From the NCBI GenBank assembly GCA_027451305.1, contig DAIDJQ010000037.1:1-5344 (forward strand): a stretch of DNA of 5,344 nucleotides, read 5' to 3'. The stretch is from Cellulomonas sp. Its GTDB lineage: Bacteria > Actinomycetota > Actinomycetes > Actinomycetales > Cellulomonadaceae. Within the stretch, counting starts at the first letter, position 1, and every line of letters starts with the position of its first letter. Of the stretch, positions 1-4,594 are shown piece by piece. The notes beneath the pieces were generated by a model. The model was not told where the DNA came from. It saw nothing but the letters and a program-made list of their open reading frames with translations, and made no database searches. Position numbers and translations under genes: made by a program.

Positions 1-539
1 GCGGCGCCCAGCGCCACCGACCACCGGGGGGCGTGCGGCGTGAACGGGAGCTGCCAGCCGATCTCGTGGAGCAGCCGGTCCGCCTTGCGGTGGTTGCACC
101 GCACGCACGCCGCCACCACGTTGGTCCACTCGTGCCGCCCGCCGCGCGACCGCGGCAGCACGTGGTCCACGGTGTCGGCCCCGCCGCCGCAGTACGCGCA
201 GCGGTGGTTGTCGCGCTGCAGCACCGTGCGCCGCGTGGGCGGCACCACGCGCCGCTGCGGCACGTGGACGTAGCGCGTGAGCGACAGGACGACGGGAACA
301 GGAAGGGCCGCACGCTCGGAGTGGAGCATGCGGCCCTCGGATTCCAGGACGGTCGCCTTGCCGGTCATGACGAGCACCACCGCGCGTCGCAGGCTGACGA
401 CGCAGAGCGGCTCGAGGCTCGCGTTGAGGAGCAGAGCCCTCGGGGGTGTCCCGCCCGCCGGCCCGTCCGCGCCCTCCGTGTCGGGCGCCCGCCCGGGTGC
501 GGGCGTCGTAGATGGTGGGGTGGCGTCCGTCGTCAGCAC
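1..539 (-). CDS. HNH endonuclease, small stand-alone type (C-terminus beyond window)
   Basis: This is a 179-residue partial protein running off the left edge. The zinc-stabilised HNH nuclease fold is clear: CAYC at residues 114-117 and CVRC at 145-148 form the metal-binding cysteine pairs, VDH at 124-126 carries the catalytic histidine, and N140 is the central Asn of the HNH motif. It is followed by NHRKADR, which is typical of the actinobacterial family. Residues 1-33 are a low-complexity Pro/Gly/Ala-rich leader. The segment from ALLLNASLEPL (35-45) to about residue 100 is the conserved N-terminal part of this family. The GTG start at 537-539 is chosen because AGGAG (546-550 on this strand) sits 6 nt upstream. 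By comparison with relatives only a short tail should be missing. The biological role of these chromosomal stand-alone HNH proteins is not established; nicking or repair-type DNA cleavage is inferred from the fold. It has no partner gene suggesting restriction or phage function. Confidence 0.9.
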   Translation of the reverse strand, partial: MLTTDATPPSTTPAPGRAPDTEGADGPAGGTPPRALLLNASLEPLCVVSLRRAVVLVMTGKATVLESEGRMLHSERAALPVPVVLSLTRYVHVPQRRVVPPTRRTVLQRDNHRCAYCGGGADTVDHVLPRSRGGRHEWTNVVAACVRCNHRKADRLLHEIGWQLPFTPHAPRWSVALGA

Positions 540-615
540 GGCGTTCTCCTGACCTCGCAGGTGGGGCCGGCTGGCTGCCGGTCCGTGCCCAGGCAACTCG
601 CGTGATGCAGGACAC

Positions 616-621
616 AGGGTA
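616..621 (-). promoter_or_regulatory. Possible -10 element for the HNH gene
   Basis: TACCCT on the minus strand fits the actinobacterial TANNNT pattern and would give a leader of about 70 nt before the GTG start. I see no convincing -35 hexamer at 17-18 nt, so this is tentative. Confidence 0.25.
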
Positions 622-649
622 GCCGCGTCACCCAGCAGCCCCCTGACGG

Positions 650-686
650 CGAAGGCCCCGCACGACGGGTGTCGGCGGGGCCTTCG
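650..686 (-). terminator. Hairpin terminator after the NlpC/P60 gene
   Basis: An 11-bp perfect inverted repeat (CGAAGGCCCCG at 650-660 and CGGGGCCTTCG at 676-686) encloses a second 4-bp stem (CGAC/GTCG at 663-666 and 671-674) with a GGGT loop. It begins 15 bases past the TGA of the hydrolase gene. There is no U-tract on the minus strand, which is usual for GC-rich actinobacterial terminators. It also isolates the HNH gene from read-through. Confidence 0.8.
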
Positions 687-701
687 ACGGAACGCTGCTG
701 G

Positions 702-1451
702 TCAGCTCACCCGGATGAAGACCGGGTTGGACTGCCAGATGGCGCGGAACTGGACCGTCTTGCCGGGACGCGGCGAGTCGATCTGCATGCCCCCACCGGC
801 GTAGATGGCCACGTGGCCGGGCGACCAGATGAGGTCACCGGGCCGCGCGTCGGCCGCCGAGACGACCGTCCCGGCGTAGCGGTCCGCACTGGCCGTGCGG
901 GGCAGTCTGATGCCGAGCTGCGCGTAGACGTACTGCACGAACCCGGAGCAGTCGAAACCGGCCGGGGTGGAGCCGCCGTACACGTAGGGGGTGCCCACGT
1001 AGCGGGCGGCGATCTGCAGCACCGCGCTGCCGGCGACGCTGGGCGGCGCCGGGTTGTTGGCCACCGCGACGCGGACGGCCGACCGGCTGGTCCGCACGGT
1101 GGACCGCACCACCTTCGGCGGGGCAGGCTTGACCGGGGTGACGCTGTCGACGTCGAGCGTCCACTGCGCGGCGGCAGGGGCGGTGACGACGGGTGCGAGC
1201 TCGAGCTGGGCCTGCGCCTGGGCGGCGAGGGCTGCGGTGTCGACCGACGGGAACCCGACGGCACTGTCACTGCTCGCGAAGGCGGGCGTGGCTCCCATGG
1301 CGGACACGACAAGTCCGGACGAGGCGGCCACGATGGCGGTACGGCGACCGACGACCTGCAGCTGCGAGGTCGCCGTCGACGTGAACTGCGTGAGAGGGGT
1401 CGACGGGCGCGTCGCCGCGCGATGCCGACCGTGAGACGTGCGTACGGACAA
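702..1451 (-). CDS. Secreted NlpC/P60 family peptidoglycan hydrolase
   Basis: This 249-residue exported protein has a C-terminal NlpC/P60 cysteine peptidase domain (about 140-249). The family cleaves peptide bonds in peptidoglycan stems, commonly the D-Glu to diamino-acid bond, outside the membrane. The nucleophile is C168 in FDCSGF, the catalytic His is H213 in PGHVAIY, and the third polar position is probably D225 in QIDSPRPG, where relatives often carry His, Asn or Gln. Residues 1-33 are a basic, Thr/Ser-rich leader. GRR at 35-37 precedes a hydrophobic stretch (39-53), with likely signal cleavage after AFA (57-59). Residues 60-135 are an Ala/Pro/Val-rich linker without a recognised wall-binding domain. 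The start is TTG at 1449-1451, with GGAGAGG 8 nt upstream; the long n-region before the hydrophobic core is a common feature of actinobacterial members. The gene is monocistronic, with its own riboswitch leader and terminator. Confidence 0.93.
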   Translation of the reverse strand: MSVRTSHGRHRAATRPSTPLTQFTSTATSQLQVVGRRTAIVAASSGLVVSAMGATPAFASSDSAVGFPSVDTAALAAQAQAQLELAPVVTAPAAAQWTLDVDSVTPVKPAPPKVVRSTVRTSRSAVRVAVANNPAPPSVAGSAVLQIAARYVGTPYVYGGSTPAGFDCSGFVQYVYAQLGIRLPRTASADRYAGTVVSAADARPGDLIWSPGHVAIYAGGGMQIDSPRPGKTVQFRAIWQSNPVFIRVS

Positions 1452-1469
1452 GCTGGCTGCCTCTCCTGA

Positions 1470-1640
1470 CGCCTACGAGGTCAGCTGTCGGGTTCGGGTG
1501 GGAGATCACCCGGCCGGTCGAGCGGTCCGAAGACCGTCCGCCCGGCTTCACCCCAAGGACACCGTGACCGGTGCCCGCGATTGGGTCCCCCGCTCCTGCC
1601 GGCGAGTCGTGCGGACCCCGTGCGGCGGCAGGATTCGGCG
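1470..1640 (-). ncRNA. ydaO-yuaA class cyclic di-AMP riboswitch in the leader of the NlpC/P60 gene
   Basis: On the minus strand the leader shows the conserved blocks of this class in the right order. CGCC (1640-1637) pairs with GGCG (1473-1470) to close P1. CCTGCC (1632-1627) pairs with GGCAGG (1600-1595). Then come GGGGGACCCAA (1591-1581), TTGGGGTGAAGCC (1556-1544), a stem capped by UUCG (1536-1523), GGGTG/CACCC (1511-1507 and 1500-1496), and the tail AACCCGACAGCTGACCTCG up to P1. The Shine-Dalgarno sequence AGGAG (1467-1463) lies only two bases after P1. Known biology: this class binds c-di-AMP, usually lowering expression, and in actinobacteria it often precedes cell-wall hydrolase genes. 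That it acts here on the adjacent hydrolase is inferred from position. I see no obvious intrinsic terminator between P1 and the start codon, so control could be at ribosome access or by termination inside the aptamer region. The recognition is by eye; exact ends are approximate. Confidence 0.88.
1523..1536 (-). other. UUCG-capped hairpin within the riboswitch
   Basis: On the minus strand CGGTC, TTCG, GACCG forms a perfect 5-bp stem closed by the very stable C(UUCG)G tetraloop. It falls in the variable-stem position of the aptamer, between the GGGGTGAAGCC block and the 3' conserved region, and probably serves as a folding nucleus. Confidence 0.75.
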
Positions 1641-1685
1641 ATCCGCCCGAGGGCTTCCCGGAGGAGGGTTCCGGCAAGCGGTTCG

Positions 1686-1715
1686 ACCGTACCGGACCGT
1701 TCGGCCGGTTGTCAC
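1686..1715 (-). promoter_or_regulatory. Candidate promoter for the riboswitch-hydrolase transcript
   Basis: GTGACA (1715-1710) and TACGGT (1691-1686) are separated by 18 nt on the minus strand and resemble actinobacterial -35 and -10 elements. The start site would fall near 1680, about 40 nt before the aptamer begins. A GGAAC at 1720-1716 followed 16 nt later by CGGT could instead be a poor ECF-sigma (SigE-like) promoter. Confidence 0.4.
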
Positions 1716-1733
1716 GTTCCGGTCACGAACGTG
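1711..1733 (-). promoter_or_regulatory. Operator-like repeats over the -35 region of the hydrolase promoter
   Basis: Two overlapping symmetries are visible. One is a perfect inverted repeat, CACGTTC (1733-1727), 7 nt, GAACGTG (1719-1713). The other is a direct repeat CGTGAC at 1727-1722 and 1716-1711, an 11-bp period that suits OmpR/PhoB-type response regulators binding head to tail. MtrA, an actinobacterial regulator of this type, is known to control NlpC/P60 and Rpf wall-hydrolase genes, so it is the obvious candidate, but the match to its motif is loose and the assignment is inference. Confidence 0.35.
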
Positions 1734-1769
1734 TTCATCCGTCCAGTTGGTGCCGACCAGGCACGTTGC

Positions 1770-1791
1770 GACCGCCCCGCGGCCGCCCCGC
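1770..1791 (-). repeat. Tandem pair of 11-mers between the repressor gene and the hydrolase promoter
   Basis: GCGGGGCGGCC (1791-1781) is followed directly by GCGGGGCGGTC (1780-1770), identical at 10 of 11 positions. It lies 18 nt past the stop of the DtxR-family gene. It may be chance in GC-rich DNA or a protein site about 40 bp upstream of the operator-like repeats. Confidence 0.5.
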
Positions 1792-1808
1792 GTGGCATGG
1801 GACCAAAG

Positions 1809-2504
1809 TCACATTGTGGCGACGAAGATGTGCCGCGCCACCTCGTCCGGGAGGTCCAGGACATCGGGCGAACCGGGCATACCCACCGTCACCAGACCGT
1901 CCTCACGAGCCACGCTCACCTGCGCGCCGGGCAGGATCCCGGCCTCCGCGAGCCGGCCGAGCAGCTCGACGTCCACCTGCACCGGCTCCCCGATGCGCCG
2001 CACCACCGCGATCGCGCCGCCCGTGGGGGCGCCCGGGTCGACGAGCGAGACCACACCCTCGAGGAAGCCAGGCACCGTGCCGTGCTCGCCGATCTTCGCC
2101 AGGCCGGGGATGGGGTTGCCGTACGGGTCGTAGTGCGGGTGCTCGAGCAGCCGCGTGAGCCGCATCTCCACCCGCTCGCTCATCACGTGCTCCCAGCGGC
2201 ACGCCTCGTCGTGCGCCATGGGCCACTCCAGGCCGATGACGTCGATGAGCAGCCGCTCGGCCAGCCGATGCTTGCGCATGACGCGCATCGCCTTGAGGTG
2301 TCCCGCCTCGGTGAGCTCGAGGTGCCGGTCGCCGGCGAGCACGACGAGGCCGTCGCGCTCCATGCGGGCGACCGTCTGCGACACCGTGGGCCCCGAGTGC
2401 CCGAGACGCTCGGCGATGCGGGCGCGCAGCGGCGTGATGCCTTCCTCGCTGAGCTCGTAGATCGTCTTGAGATACATCTCGGTGGTGTCGATCAGGTCGC
2501 TCAC
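1809..2504 (-). CDS. ideR: Iron-dependent transcriptional repressor, DtxR/IdeR family
   Basis: This 231-residue cytosolic regulator binds DNA when loaded with Fe(II) and controls iron uptake and storage genes. Domain order is that of full-length DtxR/IdeR: a winged helix-turn-helix (about 1-65, recognition helix around HSGPTVSQTVARM at 36-48), a metal-binding and dimerisation domain (about 66-140), and a C-terminal SH3-like domain (about 145-230). The metal ligands are all present at DtxR numbering: M10, C102, E105 and H106 for the primary site, and H79, E83 and H98 for the ancillary site, with SH3-domain ligands E173 and Q176 in GEPVQ. Cysteine at 102 and the SH3 domain favour an iron sensor over the shorter manganese sensor MntR. 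The GTG start at 2502-2504 is chosen because TGGAGG (2516-2511) lies 6 nt upstream and the protein then begins like its relatives (VSDLIDTTEMYL). The frame stays open far upstream, but that part is antisense to serC. No IdeR box is visible in this window, so its targets lie elsewhere. The gene symbol rests on family resemblance. Confidence 0.93.
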   Translation of the reverse strand: MSDLIDTTEMYLKTIYELSEEGITPLRARIAERLGHSGPTVSQTVARMERDGLVVLAGDRHLELTEAGHLKAMRVMRKHRLAERLLIDVIGLEWPMAHDEACRWEHVMSERVEMRLTRLLEHPHYDPYGNPIPGLAKIGEHGTVPGFLEGVVSLVDPGAPTGGAIAVVRRIGEPVQVDVELLGRLAEAGILPGAQVSVAREDGLVTVGMPGSPDVLDLPDEVARHIFVATM

Positions 2505-2548
2505 GCGTCGCCTCCACGTCCCTGCCACGTGCGTCCGGGCGCGGGCCG

Positions 2549-2563
2549 CCCTGGATCCCAGGG
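2549..2563. promoter_or_regulatory. 15-bp perfect palindrome in the divergent intergenic region
   Basis: CCCTGG, ATC, CCAGGG is a perfect 6-bp inverted repeat. It overlaps TACCCT (2565-2560, minus strand), a possible -10 for the repressor gene with a leader of about 50 nt, so a protein bound here could block that promoter. It does not resemble the AT-rich IdeR box, so iron-dependent autoregulation through it is unlikely. A leader hairpin is the alternative. Confidence 0.35.
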
Positions 2564-2582
2564 TAGTGGCGCGATTGGCGCA

Positions 2583-2588
2583 TATCCT
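2583..2588 (+). promoter_or_regulatory. -10 element for a leaderless serC transcript
   Basis: TATCCT matches TANNNT and lies exactly at -12 to -7 relative to the A of the serC ATG at 2595, so transcription is expected to start on the start codon. There is no Shine-Dalgarno-like sequence in front of the ATG, which agrees with leaderless translation. No clear -35 hexamer is seen. Confidence 0.5.
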
Positions 2589-2594
2589 CGGCGC

Positions 2595-3716
2595 ATGGCC
2601 CCCGATCTGCGCATCCCCACGGACCTGCTGCCCTCCGACGGCCGATTCGGCTCGGGCCCGTCGAAGATCCGGCCGGAGCAGGTGGCGGCCCTGTCGACAG
2701 CCGGGTCCTCGCTCCTGGGCACCTCGCACCGCCAGAAGCCGATCCGAGCGCTCGTCGGCCACATCAAGGCCGGCCTGACGTCGCTCCTGGGCCTGCCGGA
2801 CGGGTACGAGATCGTGCTGGGCGTCGGCGGCTCCTCGGCGTTCTGGGACGTCGCGACGTGCTGCCTGGTCGAGCACCGCAGCGCCCACGGCGTGTTCGGC
2901 GAGTTCGGCGCCAAGTTCGCCGCGGCCACCACCCGGGCACCCTTCCTCGCCGAGCCGTCCGTCACGCAGTCCGAGCCGGGCACCGTCGTCCTGCCTCGGC
3001 CGGTGGAGGACGCGGACGTCTATGCCTGGCCGCACAACGAGACGTCCACGGGCGTCATGGCGCCGGTGCGGCGCGACCCGCGCTACGGCGACGCGCTCGT
3101 CGTGGTGGACGCGACGTCCGCGGCCGGGGCCCTGCCCGTCGACCTGACGCAGGCCGACGTCTACTACTTCGCGCCGCAGAAGGTGCTGGCCTCCGACGGC
3201 GGGCTGTGGCTCGCCGCCGTGTCGCCCGCGGCGATCGAGCGCGCTGCTCGGATCGAGGCGAGCGGCCGCTGGGTGCCCGAGTTCCTGTCGTTCAGCGCCG
3301 CGGTGACGAACTCACGCCAGGACCAGACGCTCAACACCCCGGCCATCGCCACGCTCGTGCTGCTCGCCGAGCAGCTGGACTGGATCGCCGCGCACGGCGG
3401 CCTGCCGTGGGCCATCGAGCGGTCCGCGACGTCCGCCGGGCACCTCTACTCGTGGGCGCAGGCGCGTGACTGGGCCACGCCGTTCGTGGCCGACGAGGCC
3501 GCGCGCTCCACGGTGGTCGGCACGGTGGACCTGCTGCCGCCGGTGGAGGCCGCCACGGTGACGTCCGTGCTGCGCGCCAACGGCGTCGTCGACACCGAGC
3601 CCTACCGGCGGCTGGGCCGCAACCAGCTGCGCGTGGGCATGTACCCGGCGGTTGACCCCGACGACGTGCTCGCGCTGACCGCGTGCGTCGACTGGGTGGT
3701 CGAGCACCTGTCCTGA
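2595..3716 (+). CDS. serC: Phosphoserine aminotransferase (mycobacterial type)
   Basis: This 373-residue PLP enzyme of the class V aminotransferase fold converts 3-phosphohydroxypyruvate and glutamate to phosphoserine and 2-oxoglutarate, the second step of serine synthesis in the cytosol. The pieces seen are FGSGPSKIR (18-26), the substrate-binding GTSHRQKPIR (42-51), the cofactor-binding GVGGSSAFWD (76-85), HNETSTGVM (147-155), D172 in VVDATSAAG for the pyridine nitrogen, and K196 in YYFAPQKVLASDGG as the Schiff-base lysine. The C-terminal domain carries GRWVPEFLS, LNTPAIATL and the end block DTEPYRRLGRNQLRVGMYPAV typical of the actinobacterial subgroup. Length agrees with that subgroup. The ATG at 2595 fits the family N-terminus; the frame is open upstream only because it runs antisense through the repressor gene. 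The gene is transcribed divergently from the DtxR-family gene and ends at a strong bidirectional terminator, so it appears monocistronic. Nothing suggests a defect. Confidence 0.96.
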   Translation: MAPDLRIPTDLLPSDGRFGSGPSKIRPEQVAALSTAGSSLLGTSHRQKPIRALVGHIKAGLTSLLGLPDGYEIVLGVGGSSAFWDVATCCLVEHRSAHGVFGEFGAKFAAATTRAPFLAEPSVTQSEPGTVVLPRPVEDADVYAWPHNETSTGVMAPVRRDPRYGDALVVVDATSAAGALPVDLTQADVYYFAPQKVLASDGGLWLAAVSPAAIERAARIEASGRWVPEFLSFSAAVTNSRQDQTLNTPAIATLVLLAEQLDWIAAHGGLPWAIERSATSAGHLYSWAQARDWATPFVADEAARSTVVGTVDLLPPVEAATVTSVLRANGVVDTEPYRRLGRNQLRVGMYPAVDPDDVLALTACVDWVVEHLS

Positions 3717-3720
3717 CCCG

Positions 3721-3775
3721 GACGCACGAACGCCCTCCGCGCCCCACCTCGGGGGACAGAGGGCGTTCGTGCGTC
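3721..3775. terminator. Bidirectional terminator between serC and the LAFTG-protein gene
   Basis: A perfect 17-bp inverted repeat (3721-3737 and 3759-3775, arms starting GACGCACGAACG and ending CGTTCGTGCGTC) encloses a 21-nt GC-rich loop that can itself fold. It starts 4 bases after the serC TGA and ends 5 bases before the stop of the convergent gene. It has no U-tract, but its length and position between convergent stops make it a terminator for both. Confidence 0.9.
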
Positions 3776-3780
3776 GGGCG

Positions 3781-4491
3781 TCAGCCGGCGGTGCGGCGGC
3801 GACGCACCAGGATGCGGATCACCACGAGGAGGGCACCGAGGAGGAGCCCGCCGAGCGCCACGTAGAACAGCGGCGTGGCGTCACCGGCACCCGTGAAGGC
3901 CAGCACCGCGCTCGTCGGCGGCGTCGCGTCCTCGGCGGCCAGCACCTCCGACAGCGGCGGGTTGCAGGACAGGTCGGGCGGGTAGGTGACGGTGACGGTC
4001 GCTTCGGGGTTGACCTTGAACGTCACGGGCACGGTGGGACGCACCCAGTCCCACTGGTCACCCTTGACCCACGTCCCGTTGTCGAGGCTCCAGCCGGGCC
4101 AGTCGGCCACGGTCTTGTCGGATTTCAGGACCGTGCCGGGCCACAGGACGCTGCCGGAGAGCGGCAGGTTGGACTGGGTCACGGTGTTGGCCGTGGTCGG
4201 GTCACCCCAGACGATGCTCACCGTGGTGTCCGGCGTGCCCTCAGGCTGCACCGCGTAGTCGAGGTACGGCGCGTTGTTGCGGCACACTCCCTCGGCCGTG
4301 AGCACTTTGAGCTGGCACACGCCGGACGGGGCGTACCCGTTCTGCTGGTCCAGGCACGCATAGCCCGTCGAGGCTGAAGAGCTGGGATCGGAGGAGGCAG
4401 GCGGATCGGCGGCCATGGCCGGGCCCGCCAGGGCGACGGTCGTCAGCAGCACGGCGGCGACCGCCACGGAACGCCGGACGAAGCGCAACAC
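3781..4491 (-). CDS. Secreted surface protein with C-terminal LAFTG sortase signal
   Basis: This 236-residue protein has a signal peptide (basic MLRFVRR, hydrophobic 8-22, likely cleavage after AMA at 25-27), a Ser/Pro linker (28-42), a globular part (about 43-180), and a cell-wall sorting signal: LAFTG at 197-201, hydrophobic 208-225, then basic tail RRRR at 230-233. LAxTG pentapeptides are the known preference of class E sortases in high-GC actinobacteria, so covalent anchoring to the wall is inferred; no sortase lies in this window. The globular part has four cysteines (46, 59, 70, 176), which could make two disulfides, and a Trp-rich stretch (SVLWPG, DWPGW, WDWVRP) followed by a beta-rich VTVTYPP segment. 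I recognise the pattern as a recurrent actinobacterial LPXTG-type surface family, with no known activity. The GTG start at 4489-4491 follows GGGAG by 5 nt; the adjacent TTG (4486-4488) at 8 nt is equally possible. It lies downstream of the DUF4012 gene on the same strand. Confidence 0.85.
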   Translation of the reverse strand: MLRFVRRSVAVAAVLLTTVALAGPAMAADPPASSDPSSSASTGYACLDQQNGYAPSGVCQLKVLTAEGVCRNNAPYLDYAVQPEGTPDTTVSIVWGDPTTANTVTQSNLPLSGSVLWPGTVLKSDKTVADWPGWSLDNGTWVKGDQWDWVRPTVPVTFKVNPEATVTVTYPPDLSCNPPLSEVLAAEDATPPTSAVLAFTGAGDATPLFYVALGGLLLGALLVVIRILVRRRRTAG

Positions 4492-4533
4492 TGTGACTCC
4501 CGGTGGTCTGGGCGACTTGGACCGTTTGTCCTG

Positions 4534-4562
4534 ATTGTGCCCTCTGCGGGAGCGTAGGAGAA
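4534..4562 (-). promoter_or_regulatory. Possible promoter for the LAFTG-protein gene
   Basis: TTCTCC (4562-4557) and CACAAT (4539-4534) on the minus strand are 17 nt apart and partly match -35 and -10 consensus (3/6 and 4/6). A start near 4527 would leave a leader of about 36 nt. If the upstream hairpin terminates transcription, a promoter is needed in this 96-base gap, and this is the best candidate I see. Confidence 0.3.
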
Positions 4563-4570
4563 GCGGCTTT

Positions 4571-4594
4571 GGGGTGAAACGTCCGTTTCACCCC
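4571..4594 (-). terminator. Hairpin enclosing the stop codon of the DUF4012 gene
   Basis: GGGGTGAAAC and GTTTCACCCC form a perfect 10-bp stem with a 4-nt loop (4571-4580, 4585-4594). On the minus strand the TGA stop (4590-4588) is part of the 5' arm. No U-tract follows. It probably terminates transcription or protects the 3' end of the DUF4012 message, separating it from the LAFTG-protein gene 96 nt further on. Confidence 0.7.

Noticed and set aside
34..37. Twin-arginine export signal on the hydrolase (GRRTAIV, residues 35-41; about 1329-1349 minus).
   Set aside because: The motif lacks the full consensus around RR and could equally be a Sec signal with a basic n-region; export route left open (coordinates in this entry are residue numbers).
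33..605. A long plus-strand open frame of 190 codons at the left end.
   Set aside because: It is the complement of the HNH gene, with His/Arg-rich composition typical of GC-rich antisense frames.
669..1469. A plus-strand open frame of 266 codons.
   Set aside because: It is antisense to the NlpC/P60 gene, covers its terminator, and has no recognisable domain.
1641..1808. Terminator for the DtxR-family gene.
   Set aside because: I found no convincing stem-loop after its stop; GC-rich repeats at 1770-1791 are direct, not inverted. Read-through into the hydrolase leader remains possible.
1581..2594. The serC frame stays open for about 1 kb upstream, giving an apparent 711-residue fusion protein.
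   Set aside because: The upstream part is antisense to the well-conserved DtxR-family gene, has no domain signature, and SerC begins naturally at the ATG at 2595.
2505..2594. Possible IdeR/DtxR operator between the divergent genes.
   Set aside because: No sequence resembling the TTAGGTTAGGCTAACCTAA type box is present; the only palindrome is GC-rich and unrelated.
2505..3035. The repressor frame is open upstream on the minus strand to 3035, suggesting a 408-residue protein.
   Set aside because: The extension is antisense to serC, Arg/Gly/Ala-rich and featureless, while the GTG at 2504 has a good ribosome-binding site and gives the normal family N-terminus and metal-ligand numbering.
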